A program made the translations under genes and the position numbers. Below, in pieces: positions 1 through 7,675 of a DNA stretch of 22,108 bases (within the stretch, counting starts at the first letter, position 1; each line of letters begins with the position of its first letter). The notes below the pieces were generated by a model. The model was not told where the DNA came from and did no database searches. It saw nothing but the letters and a program-made list of their open reading frames with translations. Origin of the DNA: a virus; IMG/VR virus record IMGVR_UViG_3300012582_000010, positions 1 to 22,108 of that record. One strand, given 5' to 3'.

Positions 1-1
1 C

Positions 2-193
2 CAAGCCGAGGTCGCAGGCAAACAACCGCCGTCCTATCAGGTATGGGCCAGGCGGTTCGACGGCACGCTCTATCAGGTACCGGGCCGCATCGCGTTCGAT
101 CCATCTAACCACATCGCCGATTATGGCGCGAAATTGGAACAGCGGCGGCAGGCGGTCAACTTCATGCAAATCAGCGGCATGCCGCAGCCATGA
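2..193 (+). CDS. C-terminal end of an unrecognised phage protein (partial)
   Basis: An open frame runs from the window edge to a TGA at 191-193 and gives the last 63 residues of a protein whose start lies outside the window. The visible part is mixed and soluble-looking, with many Q, R and A residues (VWARRFDGTLYQ, KLEQRRQAVNF) and no membrane segment. Its stop overlaps the ATG of the next gene (ATGA at 190-193), so the two are probably translationally coupled. By position just before a very large virion-type gene it is likely a structural or morphogenesis protein, but no family was recognised. Confidence 0.6.
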   Translation, partial: QAEVAGKQPPSYQVWARRFDGTLYQVPGRIAFDPSNHIADYGAKLEQRRQAVNFMQISGMPQP

Positions 194-3100
194 CAGCGAT
201 CCGCATCCCCGATGACGATCCGGGCTTCGGCTTGCGCACCGGCGAGGGGCAGGCGCCGGAATATCAGCCGCCAGGCGACATCGCCGATCCCGCGATCTGG
301 GGCGCCGCGTTCCGGCAATCGAATAGCGTTATCTCAGCCATCAAGTATATGCGCAATTCCGGCTCGTTTGCGCCGGTTCCGGATTACAATCCGCTGACCG
401 ACATCAAGGCGTGGGACAAGCCGAATTACTTCCTCGAACACGGTGACAAATTCATCGGCTCGCAATCGCCGGCGGAAACCCTTTCGATCAAAAACCAGAT
501 CGATAGCGAGGATGCCGACCGGCGCACGCTGGCAGCCAACGGCAAAATCGGTTTCGTCGCTCAGACCGTCGCCGGCGCACTCGACCCGACCATGCTGCTG
601 CCGGGCGGCGTGGCGATCGACGCCGCAAAGGGCGGGCTGATGTTCTCGAAAGCCGCGGTGCAGGTCGGCAAGGCCGGCCTGATGCAGACCGTCGCCCAAG
701 AGGCATTGCTGCATGCCAGTCAGCAAACCCGCACATTCGAGGAATCGGCCCTCAACGTCGCCAGTGGCACACTCTTGACGGCGCTGATCGGCGGCGGCGC
801 GGCATCGCTGCTATCGCCCGTGGAGCGCGCGGCGTTGGAAACCCGGCTGCATGCCGACCGCGCCGAGATGAATGAGCATGCGGGCAATCCTTCGACCGGA
901 GAGACGGCCCCTCAGATGCCTAGGGAGACTCAGGGAGAGGCCGTCCAGCCGCCCGCTGGTACGGGCATGGCACTGGCCGCCGGTGCGGCCGCGAGCGATA
1001 CCCGCAAGATTGAACTGGTGCCGTTCGGCCTCGACCAAATCCCCGGCGTGCGAACGGTGGTGGAAAAGACCTCGCCAATGCAACGGCTGTTCGGCGCCGA
1101 GAGTGTCACGGTTCGGCGGACGGCGGCGGACCTCGCGGAAACCTCGCTGCTCACCAAAGAGAACCTTGAGGGCAAGGTGACGACCGCTGGCCCGGCACTC
1201 GACCGCGAGGCCCGTCTGAATATCCATCAGTCACAGGTCGCGGTCGGCGATGAACTATCCCGGCTGTTTTCGGAGTATCGCTTCGGCGAGCAGAAACTCG
1301 CGCCGCGCACACGGGCCCTTTTCGACGATGCCACCGGCCGCGCACCCGAAGGCAAAATGTCATTCGACGAATTCAAGGAAGCCGTGAGTGACGCGGGCCG
1401 CAACAATGACCTGCGCGATATCCCGCAAGTGCAGATGGCCGCGCAGTTCATCCGCAACAAGGTGTTCGAGCCTTGGAAAAAGCGCGCCATCGACGCCGGG
1501 CTGCTACCGGAAGATGTCGGGGTCAAAACTGCCGACAGCTATGTGTCACGGCTCTACAACAAGCAGGCCATCGCAGCGAAACGGCCGGATTTCGTCAACC
1601 GGGTGACCGACTGGCTGGCCGGGGATCAGCAAGCCAAGGTGCAGTCACAGGAGAAGATCGGGCTATATCACGGCTCGCTGCAGGTCCCGGCCGATCAGAT
1701 CGATAAGCTGCAAGGTCGCATTCAAAAGCTGGAAACCGATGCCGATGTTATCGCGGCGCGGCAGGAGGAAACAACCCGGATCAACAAGGCCGCGAACCGT
1801 CGCGCCGAGACGCTGCGGACACGGGATCAAGAGACGCTGCCGCTCGAGAATGCCCGGGGCGGCGCCGTATTCGAGACGCTGGCGCGCAACCGCGGCAATC
1901 TGCTGGCTGATCGGGCATCCGCGAAACTGGCCGAGATCGAATCGCTGGAACAAAAGCTGGCGACCGAGATCCAGAACCATGATGCCATGCGGGCGAAGAT
2001 CGAAACCGAGATCGCCGCATGGGAAGGAAAATCGGCGAGCGAGGCCAAGGCCGCCTTGAAGGCGAGGGGGGAAGCCGAGAAGGCGCGCGAAGCCCAAAAG
2101 CAGGCTGGAACGTACAAAGGCAAGGATGAACGCCTGACGTCCGCCGACAAGGCGATCGACAAGGCGGTCAAGCGCATCCTGAAATCCGACCGCGACCTGC
2201 CGCGAGCCGAGCTCGAAAGCCGCGCCCAGGAGATCACCGATCGCATCATCGGCTCGCCGGATGGGCGATTGCCTTATGATCTCGGCATGGAGCATGGAAC
2301 CGCGTTCGGCGGCAGTGGCGAGGCTCCGCGCGGTGCACTGGCCGCGCGGGAATTCAACATCCCCGACGCCACAATCCGCGATTTCCTCGAGAATGACGCC
2401 GAGCATATCGTCGCGGCGCATCTGCGGACCATGGTGCCGGACGTGCTGTTGACCGAGAAATTCGGCGACACGCGGATGACCGAAGCGTTCCGTAAGATCA
2501 ATGACGAATATGCGGCGCTGGCAGATGCGGCAAAGTCAGACGCGGCGCGCACCAAACTGGAAAAGGATCGGCTGCGCGCAATCGATGACCTCGCCGCGAT
2601 CCGCGACCGCATCCGCGGCATCTACGGTATCTCGCCGGATGCCCCGATGCGTAATGCGGCGCGCGCCATGAATGTGCTGAAAAACTACAACGTATTGACG
2701 TCGATGGGCTCGGCTGCGCTGTCCTCGTTGCCGGACATGGCGGGCAGCATCATGCGGCATGGGCTGACTTCGACGTTCAACGATGCCTGGGCGCCATTTT
2801 TCAACATGCTGACGCGGCAATCCGACGTGTGGCAGGAGGCCGGGCGGCAATATCGTGCCATGGGTATCGCAGTGGAATCGGTGCTGGCATCTCGCCATCA
2901 TGCGCTGATGGACACGCTCGACACCTATCATCCGCAATCCCGCGTCGAGCGCACCATGCAATGGGCGACCGGCAAGTTCCAGTTCATCAATCTGCTGGCG
3001 CCATGGACGGATTTTGCCAAGATCAACGCCTCGATGGTTGCTGGCTCGGAGATCCTGCGGGCGGTGAAGACCTCGGCCGAGGGCACGGCATCGGCCCGCA

Positions 3101-3888
3101 TGCTCCGGACGCTGGGCGAATCCGGCATTGAGCCGCATATGGCCGCCCGTATCTCCAAGGCGTTCGAGGACGGCGGCGAAATCCGCGACGGTGTGCATCT
3201 TCCGAATACCGCGGATTGGACCGACAAAGAGGCACGGCGGGTATTCGAGGGGGCGGTCGCTCGGGATGCCGATATCGCCGTCGTGACGCCCGGGCAAGAA
3301 AAGCCCCTTTGGATGTCTCATCCGCTGTTATCCGTGCTCGGGCAGTTCAAATCCTTCACTGCAGCCGCGACCGAGCGCATCCTGATCTCGAACCTGCAGC
3401 GCCGCGATGCCCAAGTATTGCAGGGCATGATCTTCTCGCTGGGTTTGGGCATGCTGTCCTACAAGATCAACAGCGTGACCGGCGGGCAACCGGTCAGCGA
3501 CAAGCCGCAGGATTGGATCAAGGAAGCGGTGTCGAAAGCTAACCTGCTGGGCTGGGCGGAAGAAGCGAACGCCCTGGCATCTAAGGCCACGCGCGGCGGG
3601 GTCGACGTCTATCGCATGATCGGCGCCGACAAGCCGCTGTCCCGCTATGCCTCGCGCTCTGCGATGGATCAGCTTTTGGGCCCGACCGCGGGCAAGATCG
3701 GCGGCATTCTCGGCACTGTATCGGCGGCATCGAAACCCTCGGAATGGAACGAGGGCGATAGCAAAGCGCTCCGGCGGCTCGTGGCGGGGCAGAACGTGTT
3801 TTATGTCCGCCGGCTGTTCGATCAGATCGAGGCGTCCGGCAATAACACCTTTGGCATCCCCATGAAGGCCAAGCCCGAAAACCGCTAA
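190..3888 (+). CDS. very large (1232 aa) virion-type protein, possible internal/DNA-ejection protein
   Basis: This is the longest gene in the window, and its codon use is even throughout. The N-terminus is polar. Hydrophobic Gly/Ala-rich stretches lie near residues 121-147 and 190-209, followed by an Ala/Glu/Lys/Arg-rich region with coiled-coil character at about 500-525 and 573-645. Further hydrophobic stretches lie near 827-855 and 1077-1094. No transglycosylase or protease motif was recognised. Length, a helical coiled middle, hydrophobic patches, and position just before the lysis genes resemble large internal virion or DNA-ejection proteins of podoviruses and 'large polyvalent' phage proteins. 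This is inference from architecture. The start is set by the ATGA overlap with the preceding gene. A tape-measure protein is a weaker alternative because the neighbours do not look like tail genes. Confidence 0.72.
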   Translation: MTAIRIPDDDPGFGLRTGEGQAPEYQPPGDIADPAIWGAAFRQSNSVISAIKYMRNSGSFAPVPDYNPLTDIKAWDKPNYFLEHGDKFIGSQSPAETLSIKNQIDSEDADRRTLAANGKIGFVAQTVAGALDPTMLLPGGVAIDAAKGGLMFSKAAVQVGKAGLMQTVAQEALLHASQQTRTFEESALNVASGTLLTALIGGGAASLLSPVERAALETRLHADRAEMNEHAGNPSTGETAPQMPRETQGEAVQPPAGTGMALAAGAAASDTRKIELVPFGLDQIPGVRTVVEKTSPMQRLFGAESVTVRRTAADLAETSLLTKENLEGKVTTAGPALDREARLNIHQSQVAVGDELSRLFSEYRFGEQKLAPRTRALFDDATGRAPEGKMSFDEFKEAVSDAGRNNDLRDIPQVQMAAQFIRNKVFEPWKKRAIDAGLLPEDVGVKTADSYVSRLYNKQAIAAKRPDFVNRVTDWLAGDQQAKVQSQEKIGLYHGSLQVPADQIDKLQGRIQKLETDADVIAARQEETTRINKAANRRAETLRTRDQETLPLENARGGAVFETLARNRGNLLADRASAKLAEIESLEQKLATEIQNHDAMRAKIETEIAAWEGKSASEAKAALKARGEAEKAREAQKQAGTYKGKDERLTSADKAIDKAVKRILKSDRDLPRAELESRAQEITDRIIGSPDGRLPYDLGMEHGTAFGGSGEAPRGALAAREFNIPDATIRDFLENDAEHIVAAHLRTMVPDVLLTEKFGDTRMTEAFRKINDEYAALADAAKSDAARTKLEKDRLRAIDDLAAIRDRIRGIYGISPDAPMRNAARAMNVLKNYNVLTSMGSAALSSLPDMAGSIMRHGLTSTFNDAWAPFFNMLTRQSDVWQEAGRQYRAMGIAVESVLASRHHALMDTLDTYHPQSRVERTMQWATGKFQFINLLAPWTDFAKINASMVAGSEILRAVKTSAEGTASARMLRTLGESGIEPHMAARISKAFEDGGEIRDGVHLPNTADWTDKEARRVFEGAVARDADIAVVTPGQEKPLWMSHPLLSVLGQFKSFTAAATERILISNLQRRDAQVLQGMIFSLGLGMLSYKINSVTGGQPVSDKPQDWIKEAVSKANLLGWAEEANALASKATRGGVDVYRMIGADKPLSRYASRSAMDQLLGPTAGKIGGILGTVSAASKPSEWNEGDSKALRRLVAGQNVFYVRRLFDQIEASGNNTFGIPMKAKPENR

Positions 3889-3951
3889 CTCAGCGGTGCG
3901 TTGCTGACCTGCCACACCCTGCCCATGGTCTGCCCGAAAGGGAGACCTCCC

Positions 3952-4155
3952 ATGTTCGTCATCACCAACATGACCAAGGAACCGCTCAAGATCGAGGGCG
4001 TATCGATCGATCCGGGCGAGCAGCTCGATATTGGCTTCCTTTCGCCCGAGATGATCGTGGCCCGCGATAAGGGCGAGCTGCGGGTGCTGTCCGGCGACGA
4101 GACGCTTGAGGAACGCCGGGCTGATATCAAAGCCATCGAATCGTTCAAGCCGTGA
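3952..4155 (+). CDS. small phage protein of unknown function (67 aa)
   Basis: The ATG at 3952 follows a GGGAGA ribosome site with normal spacing and is preferred over a TTG at 3901 in the same frame. The 67-residue product begins MFVITNMTKEPLKIEGV and appears to be a small beta-rich protein with an acidic, charged C-terminal helix (DETLEERRADIKAIESF). No signal peptide, TM segment or metal site is visible. It lies between the giant virion-type gene and the endolysin and overlaps the endolysin GTG start (GTGA at 4152-4155). A small structural or decoration protein is possible, but no family was recognised. Confidence 0.7.
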   Translation: MFVITNMTKEPLKIEGVSIDPGEQLDIGFLSPEMIVARDKGELRVLSGDETLEERRADIKAIESFKP

Positions 4156-5270
4156 TCGAGCAGATCCTCACCCTCATCCCGTGGGGCGTCCTGCTCGTCG
4201 TGTTCGTGGGCATGGCGGCGTTGCAATGGCGCGTGGTCAGTGCGCTCGACAAGGCCTTGAGACTCGCCGTCACTCCAGGGGCACCTGCACCGCAGCCGCC
4301 CGCCACGGTCCCGATATTCCCACCTAAGCCCGTCATCCCGCCCAAGCCGACGGGCCCCTTCGACGCCGCCCCAAAATGGTTCCAGGGCGCGCTGCACGAG
4401 ATCGGCTTCCACGAGACCGGCAACAATCAGGGTATCGACCGCTATATTGGAATGGCGCATTGCGGTGCGCCGGGTGACCCATGGTGCGCTATCTTTGCCA
4501 ACGCGATGCTCGAGCGGGCCGGCATCTCCGGCACGCGATCGCCGTCGTCGCAATCGTTCAGAACCAATCCGAATTTCGTGCAGCTCTCCGGCCCCGCGCT
4601 CGGCGCGATCGTGGTCTACTGGCGCGGCTCTCAGACGTCAGACTTCGGCCATGTCGGCTTCTACCGCGGCGAAGATGCGAACAGCGTCTGGACGCTCGGC
4701 GGCAACGAAAACGACATGGTGCAGCTCGAGGCGCTGCCGAAGCAAGGCGCGACGTTCGGCCTGATCGGATACTGGTGGCCGGCGTCGGTCCCGCTGCCGA
4801 CCACTGGCGCGGTGCTGATGCCGACGGGTTCGCCCACCAGCATTCAGACATCCCCGACCGGGACTGCAGCGCCGTCACCCTCCGGCGTCCAAGCCAACAT
4901 CGTGGCAACCTACTTCAACGGCCAGACATCGGCCTACTCGCCAAATCCGCCGATTGATGACAACGCGCTGGGCGTCGCGCTGCCGTTCCACTTCACGGGC
5001 GAGCGGCCGAAGGTCCGCGTCACGGGCAAGAAGAACGGCGTGTCTGTCGTCTGCGATATCGTCGACGTCGGGCCATGGAACACCAATGATCCCTATTGGC
5101 AGACCGGCACGAGGCCGCAGGCCGAAATCGGCACCGATACGCGCGGCCGCCACACCAACAAGGCCGGCATTGATCTCACGCTGGCGGCTGCGAAAGCCGT
5201 TCAAATCGACGGTAAGGGCTTAGTCGATTGGCAGTTTGTTGAAAGCCCTTTGCAACCAACGGTGACATAA
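4152..5270 (+). CDS. membrane-anchored endolysin: TIGR02594/CHAP-like peptidase plus RlpA-like double-psi barrel
   Basis: The 372-residue protein has three parts. Residues about 8-29 form one hydrophobic segment (IPWGVLLVVFVGMAALQW), a likely signal anchor, followed by a Pro-rich linker (about 44-68). Residues about 74-210 match the TIGR02594 Cys/His peptidase type: DPWCAIFANAML carries the likely nucleophile Cys112, FGHVGFY carries His167, and a GGNEND motif follows. Residues about 245-365 look like an RlpA/expansin-type double-psi beta barrel (ATYFNG, CDIVDVGPWN, AGIDLT). The first catalytic domain should cut peptidoglycan peptides, and the barrel may bind or act on glycan strands. The start is GTG, coupled to the previous gene. 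Export by the anchor could make lysis less dependent on a large-hole holin. Family assignment is by motif recognition. Confidence 0.85.
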   Translation: MIEQILTLIPWGVLLVVFVGMAALQWRVVSALDKALRLAVTPGAPAPQPPATVPIFPPKPVIPPKPTGPFDAAPKWFQGALHEIGFHETGNNQGIDRYIGMAHCGAPGDPWCAIFANAMLERAGISGTRSPSSQSFRTNPNFVQLSGPALGAIVVYWRGSQTSDFGHVGFYRGEDANSVWTLGGNENDMVQLEALPKQGATFGLIGYWWPASVPLPTTGAVLMPTGSPTSIQTSPTGTAAPSPSGVQANIVATYFNGQTSAYSPNPPIDDNALGVALPFHFTGERPKVRVTGKKNGVSVVCDIVDVGPWNTNDPYWQTGTRPQAEIGTDTRGRHTNKAGIDLTLAAAKAVQIDGKGLVDWQFVESPLQPTVT

Positions 5271-5281
5271 AGGAGATGACC

Positions 5282-5632
5282 ATGGGTGACGTGAATGCAG
5301 GTGCTGCGGCGGCAGGTGCGGCTGCTGGTTCGATAGCCGGTGCGGCGGCGGCGGCGGAACAGGTCGTGGAAAACGTGATGAAGGTCGAGCCGATGATCGC
5401 AGGCATCGCAGGCATGTTCGTTCCGCAAATTGCCTTGGTGCAGCCGTGGATCTTGATGGTCGCGCCGTATCTCGAGCGGGCGCTGAAAGACGTTTCCGCC
5501 GGCAGCAATGGCGACGCGCTCACCGGCATTTTGGAGTTGATCCAGCACGTCAGCAAGGGTCAGCCGAACTCGCCGATCCTGTCGGCACCGACCGGCCCGT
5601 CGCAAGATCCGTCGGCGCAAGGCAGCGGCTAA
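5282..5632 (+). CDS. small Ala/Gly-rich hydrophobic protein, candidate holin
   Basis: An AGGAG site at 5271-5275 touches a first ATG (5276) but is six bases from a second ATG (5282), so 5282 is chosen, giving 116 residues. Residues 5-25 are almost only Ala and Gly (AGAAAAGAAAGSIAGAAAAA). A hydrophobic stretch at about 39-65 (MIAGIAGMFVPQIALVQPWILM) could cross or enter a membrane. The C-terminus is polar and Ser/Pro-rich. Its place directly after the endolysin makes a holin or anti-holin role the best guess, but the sequence does not match a holin family I can name. A minor structural protein remains possible. Confidence 0.6.
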   Translation: MGDVNAGAAAAGAAAGSIAGAAAAAEQVVENVMKVEPMIAGIAGMFVPQIALVQPWILMVAPYLERALKDVSAGSNGDALTGILELIQHVSKGQPNSPILSAPTGPSQDPSAQGSG

Positions 5633-5659
5633 GAGCTCGCGAGAAAATGGCGCCTAGCG

Positions 5660-6061
5660 ATGATCGAAGCCGAAGCAACGCTTAAATCGCTAGAGCCATT
5701 TGTCGTGGTGCAAGCCGTTATCGCTGTCCTGATCGTGCTCGGATGGACATGGATAGTGTTCCGGGGCGGCCGGGAAAAGAAGCCGACAAACGGCGCGCCT
5801 CCATGGGCGCTGTACGGTCCCGTTCATGAGGTGATGAGCGCTATCCATGAAATGAACGAACAGAGCCGTGAAGCGAATCGCATCCTGATTAGATCAGAGG
5901 CCATATTGAAAGAAATAATGAAGGATCAGCGCGAGCAACGCGAACTGCAAACGCAGCACATCGCCAAGGAACTGCGCGAACAATCTCAATTGCTGGAAGA
6001 TATTCGCAACAACCAGGTCCTGCGCGGCGATGTCATCAACCCGCCCGGTCGGCGCAGATAG
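5660..6061 (+). CDS. TM plus coiled-coil protein, spanin-like (Rz-type) candidate
   Basis: The 133-residue product has one N-terminal TM segment at about 14-36 (FVVVQAVIAVLIVLGWTWIVF) followed by a basic patch, then a long polar helix at about 60-122 rich in E, Q, R and L with coiled-coil heptads (MNEQSREANRILIRSEAILK, QRELQTQHIAKELREQSQLL). This is the layout of an inner-membrane spanin, expected in the lysis cluster after endolysin and holin. No overlapping lipoprotein (Rz1 type) was seen in another frame. The basic residues after the TM would favour the C-terminus being cytoplasmic by the positive-inside rule, which argues against a spanin, so the role is uncertain. No strong ribosome site precedes the ATG. 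Confidence 0.6.
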   Translation: MIEAEATLKSLEPFVVVQAVIAVLIVLGWTWIVFRGGREKKPTNGAPPWALYGPVHEVMSAIHEMNEQSREANRILIRSEAILKEIMKDQREQRELQTQHIAKELREQSQLLEDIRNNQVLRGDVINPPGRRR

Positions 6062-6063
6062 TG

Positions 6064-6213
6064 ATGTCTGAATCGATAGGCGCCATCCTGATCCTGTTCG
6101 GCGCCATCCCGTTAATGCTATGGGACAAGCGAAACGGGGCTATCCTGCCGCTGTTGATTGTTGGCGCTTTGTTTCTCGGGATTGGATTTGCGTTCGCCTA
6201 TGATCCAGGCTAG
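6064..6213 (+). CDS. 49-residue two-TM membrane protein
   Basis: An ATG three bases after the preceding stop opens a 49-residue frame ending TAG at 6211-6213. It has two hydrophobic segments, about 5-19 (IGAILILFGAIPLML) and 28-46 (ILPLLIVGALFLGIGFAFAY), separated by a short charged loop WDKRNG. Size and topology fit a small two-TM holin (class II or pinholin-like), and it is the last rightward gene of the lysis cluster. A GTG at 6061 in the same frame could add one residue. It is a better topological match for a holin than the gene at 5282, but there is no family evidence. Confidence 0.55.
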   Translation: MSESIGAILILFGAIPLMLWDKRNGAILPLLIVGALFLGIGFAFAYDPG

Positions 6214-6230
6214 TCGGAGCTTTGCCCAGG

Positions 6231-6296
6231 AGCGACCCCACGTTAGTTTTCCGGCAATTAATTAATTCGCGTTTTCGTAACGTGCCGGTCGTCGCT
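6231..6296. terminator. imperfect inverted repeat between converging operons, possible bidirectional terminator
   Basis: The left arm reads AGCGACCCCACGTTA and the right arm TAACGTGCCGGTCGTCGCT. The inner seven bases (CACGTTA at 6239-6245, TAACGTG at 6278-6284) pair perfectly, and the outer AGCGACC pairs with GGTCGTCGCT apart from an insertion. The loop is AT-rich and contains AATTAATTAATT. The element sits where the rightward lysis genes and leftward small genes meet, and its right arm touches the stop of the gene ending at 6296. The loop is about 32 bases and there is no clean T-run after the arms, so terminator function is only plausible. Confidence 0.35.
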
Positions 6297-6490
6297 TAGG
6301 AGCGTTCATAGGCGATCATATTCGTCAAATAGCCTTCTGCCGTGATGCATCGAGCGCATGCTGCTGCTGTTGCAAAATCTCCGTTGGCTTCGCTGCCGCA
6401 AGATGGGCACCGTAATATCCGCTTGGTGGATTGATCAATTCTCGGGACTTCAGAAGATCCCCCAGCCCCGCCACTGCCCATAATATTCAT
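6296..6490 (-). CDS. small Cys-pair (zinc-ribbon-like) protein, 64 aa
   Basis: Read leftward, a GGAGAG ribosome site precedes the ATG at 6490 and gives 64 residues starting MNIMGSGGAGG. The core holds CPSC and CARC pairs 19-20 residues apart, a pattern that usually binds one zinc ion. The N-terminus is Gly/Ser-rich and the C-terminus short. It is the last gene of the leftward small-gene set. Such proteins are common in phage early regions and may bind nucleic acid or host proteins. No specific family was recognised. Confidence 0.6.
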   Translation of the reverse strand: MNIMGSGGAGGSSEVPRIDQSTKRILRCPSCGSEANGDFATAAACARCITAEGYLTNMIAYERS

Positions 6491-6509
6491 CTTTCTCTCC
6501 TTCATCGTC

Positions 6510-6716
6510 TCACTCCGGGAGCTGCGATAGCCTCTCCATGACTTTGACGATTTGCGGGTCTTGCCGTTCAATAACGCCGCCGCAAAATTGATGCGTTTCC
6601 CGATTGAAGCGATGGACCATATCGAACCTCGGCGGCAACCACGAAAAACACTCGCCGCATTTCGAGCACATGGCAATGGCTTTCAGTGGGATAATATAGC
6701 GAGATCGGCGTGGCAT
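6510..6716 (-). CDS. small Cys-containing phage protein, 68 aa
   Basis: The ATG at 6716 follows a GGGGAG site (about six bases away) on the leftward strand. The 68-residue product begins MPRRSRYIIPLKAIAMCSKCGECFSW and has CSKC followed by further cysteines (GEC, FCGG) that could form a zinc site: CxxCxxC then a single C about 25 residues later. The rest is charged. It lies 19 bases upstream of the next leftward gene, within the same run of small genes. Function unknown. Confidence 0.6.
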   Translation of the reverse strand: MPRRSRYIIPLKAIAMCSKCGECFSWLPPRFDMVHRFNRETHQFCGGVIERQDPQIVKVMERLSQLPE

Positions 6717-6726
6717 GTTCGCTCCC

Positions 6727-6918
6727 CTACTGATGACCGAACGTAGCGAGACAGGCCAACGCGATCGGGCCGCACACCACGAAGATCGAATATCCGATCG
6801 GACTCAGATCATTGTTTACCATGCTTGGCGCCGGACTGGCTGACTTAGCGGCGTGACCGATGAAAGCCAAAAACAAACCCATGCCGGCAAAAATTCCAAA
6901 TAGAATTGCTAGTGGCAT
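6727..6918 (-). CDS. 63-residue two-TM membrane protein
   Basis: An AAGGAG site sits six to seven bases before the ATG at 6918. The product has two hydrophobic segments: residues 2-22 (PLAILFGIFAGMGLFLAFIG) and about 40-60 (IGYSIFVVCGPIALACLATF), joined by a short polar loop (KSASPAPSMVNNDLSP). It is a small inner-membrane protein in a run of leftward accessory genes. It could serve in superinfection exclusion or host membrane modification, but no family is recognised. Its ribosome site overlaps the stop region of the upstream gene, so coupling is likely. Confidence 0.62.
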   Translation of the reverse strand: MPLAILFGIFAGMGLFLAFIGHAAKSASPAPSMVNNDLSPIGYSIFVVCGPIALACLATFGHQ

Positions 6919-6922
6919 CTCT

Positions 6923-7111
6923 TCACTCCTTCAAAAGGGTCGCAGGGCCGTTGAGTGCACGGATTCGGTCGGCAATCTCTCGGGCTATATAAAATTCGCC
7001 GTCGCCGTCACTCGTTTCCGCCGCAACCGCCTCGGCAATTTTGGCGCACTCTTCAATTACCATGCGCCTCTCGGTCACAAGCTCTTGTCCTGAATAGTTG
7101 AATCCGACCAT
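6923..7111 (-). CDS. small phage protein, 62 aa, function unknown
   Basis: An AGAGGAG site precedes the ATG at 7111. The 62-residue product (MVGFNYSGQELVTERRMVIEECAKIAEAVAAE...) looks like a helical hairpin: two amphipathic helices around an acidic Gly/Asp turn (TSDGDGEFYIAREIADRIRALNG). The pattern VIEECAKIAE...IADRIRAL is widespread in small phage proteins of unknown role. No membrane segment or metal site is visible. It is the gene directly leftward of the 13-base repeat at 7135-7147. Confidence 0.65.
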   Translation of the reverse strand: MVGFNYSGQELVTERRMVIEECAKIAEAVAAETSDGDGEFYIAREIADRIRALNGPATLLKE

Positions 7112-7134
7112 ATCATCACTCCTCTTACCGCTAC

Positions 7135-7147
7135 GTCTCGCTGACTG
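7135..7147 (+). repeat. 13-base direct repeat, copy 1 (GTCTCGCTGACTG)
   Basis: This 13-mer occurs again, identical and in the same orientation, at 7545-7557. The two copies flank the 117-residue gene at 7150-7503. The last six bases (TGACTG) also occur inverted as CAGTCA at 7646-7651 and 7657-7662, next to the integrase 3' end. An overlapping 11-mer, GACTGGCCTAG at 7143-7153, recurs at 7596-7606. These may be integrase arm-type sites, or a repeated leader element upstream of leftward genes. Confidence 0.6.
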
Positions 7148-7149
7148 GC

Positions 7150-7503
7150 CTAGCCGATCATGAAGCTGACGGTTTCGCCGTTTTTTCTGGCAACCTCGCG
7201 CGCCCGCTTAAGAAGCAGTGACGCGAACTCGGCAGCTTGCTGCGGCGTCATCCCGACCCAATGGACCGCCGTCCCGAAGTCGATGACAACCTTGCCGTCC
7301 TTTTCGCCGATGGCGAATTGGATTGCGCCTTCGTCGGTCTTGGTCAATTGTCCTTCCGGAAACGCACCTAACGCGCCCTTGAAGCCGGTCGTGTTGAGCA
7401 GGTCACGCATCAGCTTGTTGCGCGCAACCTTTTGCTCAAACGCAATCTTCCGCTCCGGGTCCTCCGGTGCGCCGTCGAGGGGTTCTGATCCGTGATGTGC
7501 CAT
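7150..7503 (-). CDS. phage protein of unknown function, 117 aa
   Basis: A strong AGAAGGAG site places the start at the ATG at 7503 rather than the in-frame ATG at 7539. The product has a polar N-terminus (MAHHGSEPLDGAPEDPERK), a middle with beta-strand pattern (IQFAIGEKDGKVVIDFGTAVHWVGM) and a C-terminal helix (TPQQAAEFASLLLKRAREVARK) with a short tail. The C-terminal half resembles many small phage proteins in which a beta sheet precedes a 'TPxQAxxFAxxLL' helix. No catalytic motif is visible. It lies between two copies of a 13-base repeat and next to the presumed att region. Confidence 0.7.
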   Translation of the reverse strand: MAHHGSEPLDGAPEDPERKIAFEQKVARNKLMRDLLNTTGFKGALGAFPEGQLTKTDEGAIQFAIGEKDGKVVIDFGTAVHWVGMTPQQAAEFASLLLKRAREVARKNGETVSFMIG

Positions 7504-7540
7504 GCTTCTCTCCTTCTGCGGCCCTACGCCGCCTTTCATG

Positions 7541-7675
7541 TCTTGTCTCGCTGACTGTCTCTAATCTTGCCAGAGGCTTAGTTCTCATCCATTGAGACTG
7601 GCCTAGGCCATAACTATGCGGAATCGTTGATATTTTTTCGGCTGTCAGTCATGTGTCAGTCATTTAGTTCGCGGT
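7541..7675. other. attP-like region downstream of the integrase gene
   Basis: This 135-base gap lies directly beyond the 3' end of the integrase gene, where lambda-type phages carry attP. It holds a cluster of short repeats: GTCTCGCTGACTG at 7545-7557 (second copy of the 7135 repeat), GACTGGCCTAG at 7596-7606 (also at 7143-7153), and two tandem copies of TGTCAGTCAT at 7643-7652 and 7654-7663. The shared hexamer TGACTG/CAGTCA occurs in both orientations, as expected for integrase arm sites around a core. The core crossover sequence cannot be identified from one sequence alone. No gene was found here. Confidence 0.4.

Noticed and set aside
1663-3321. Two long leftward frames (about 250-260 codons) inside the 1232-residue gene
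   Set aside because: They are reverse-strand shadows in a gene with even coding character; no ribosome site or known motif.
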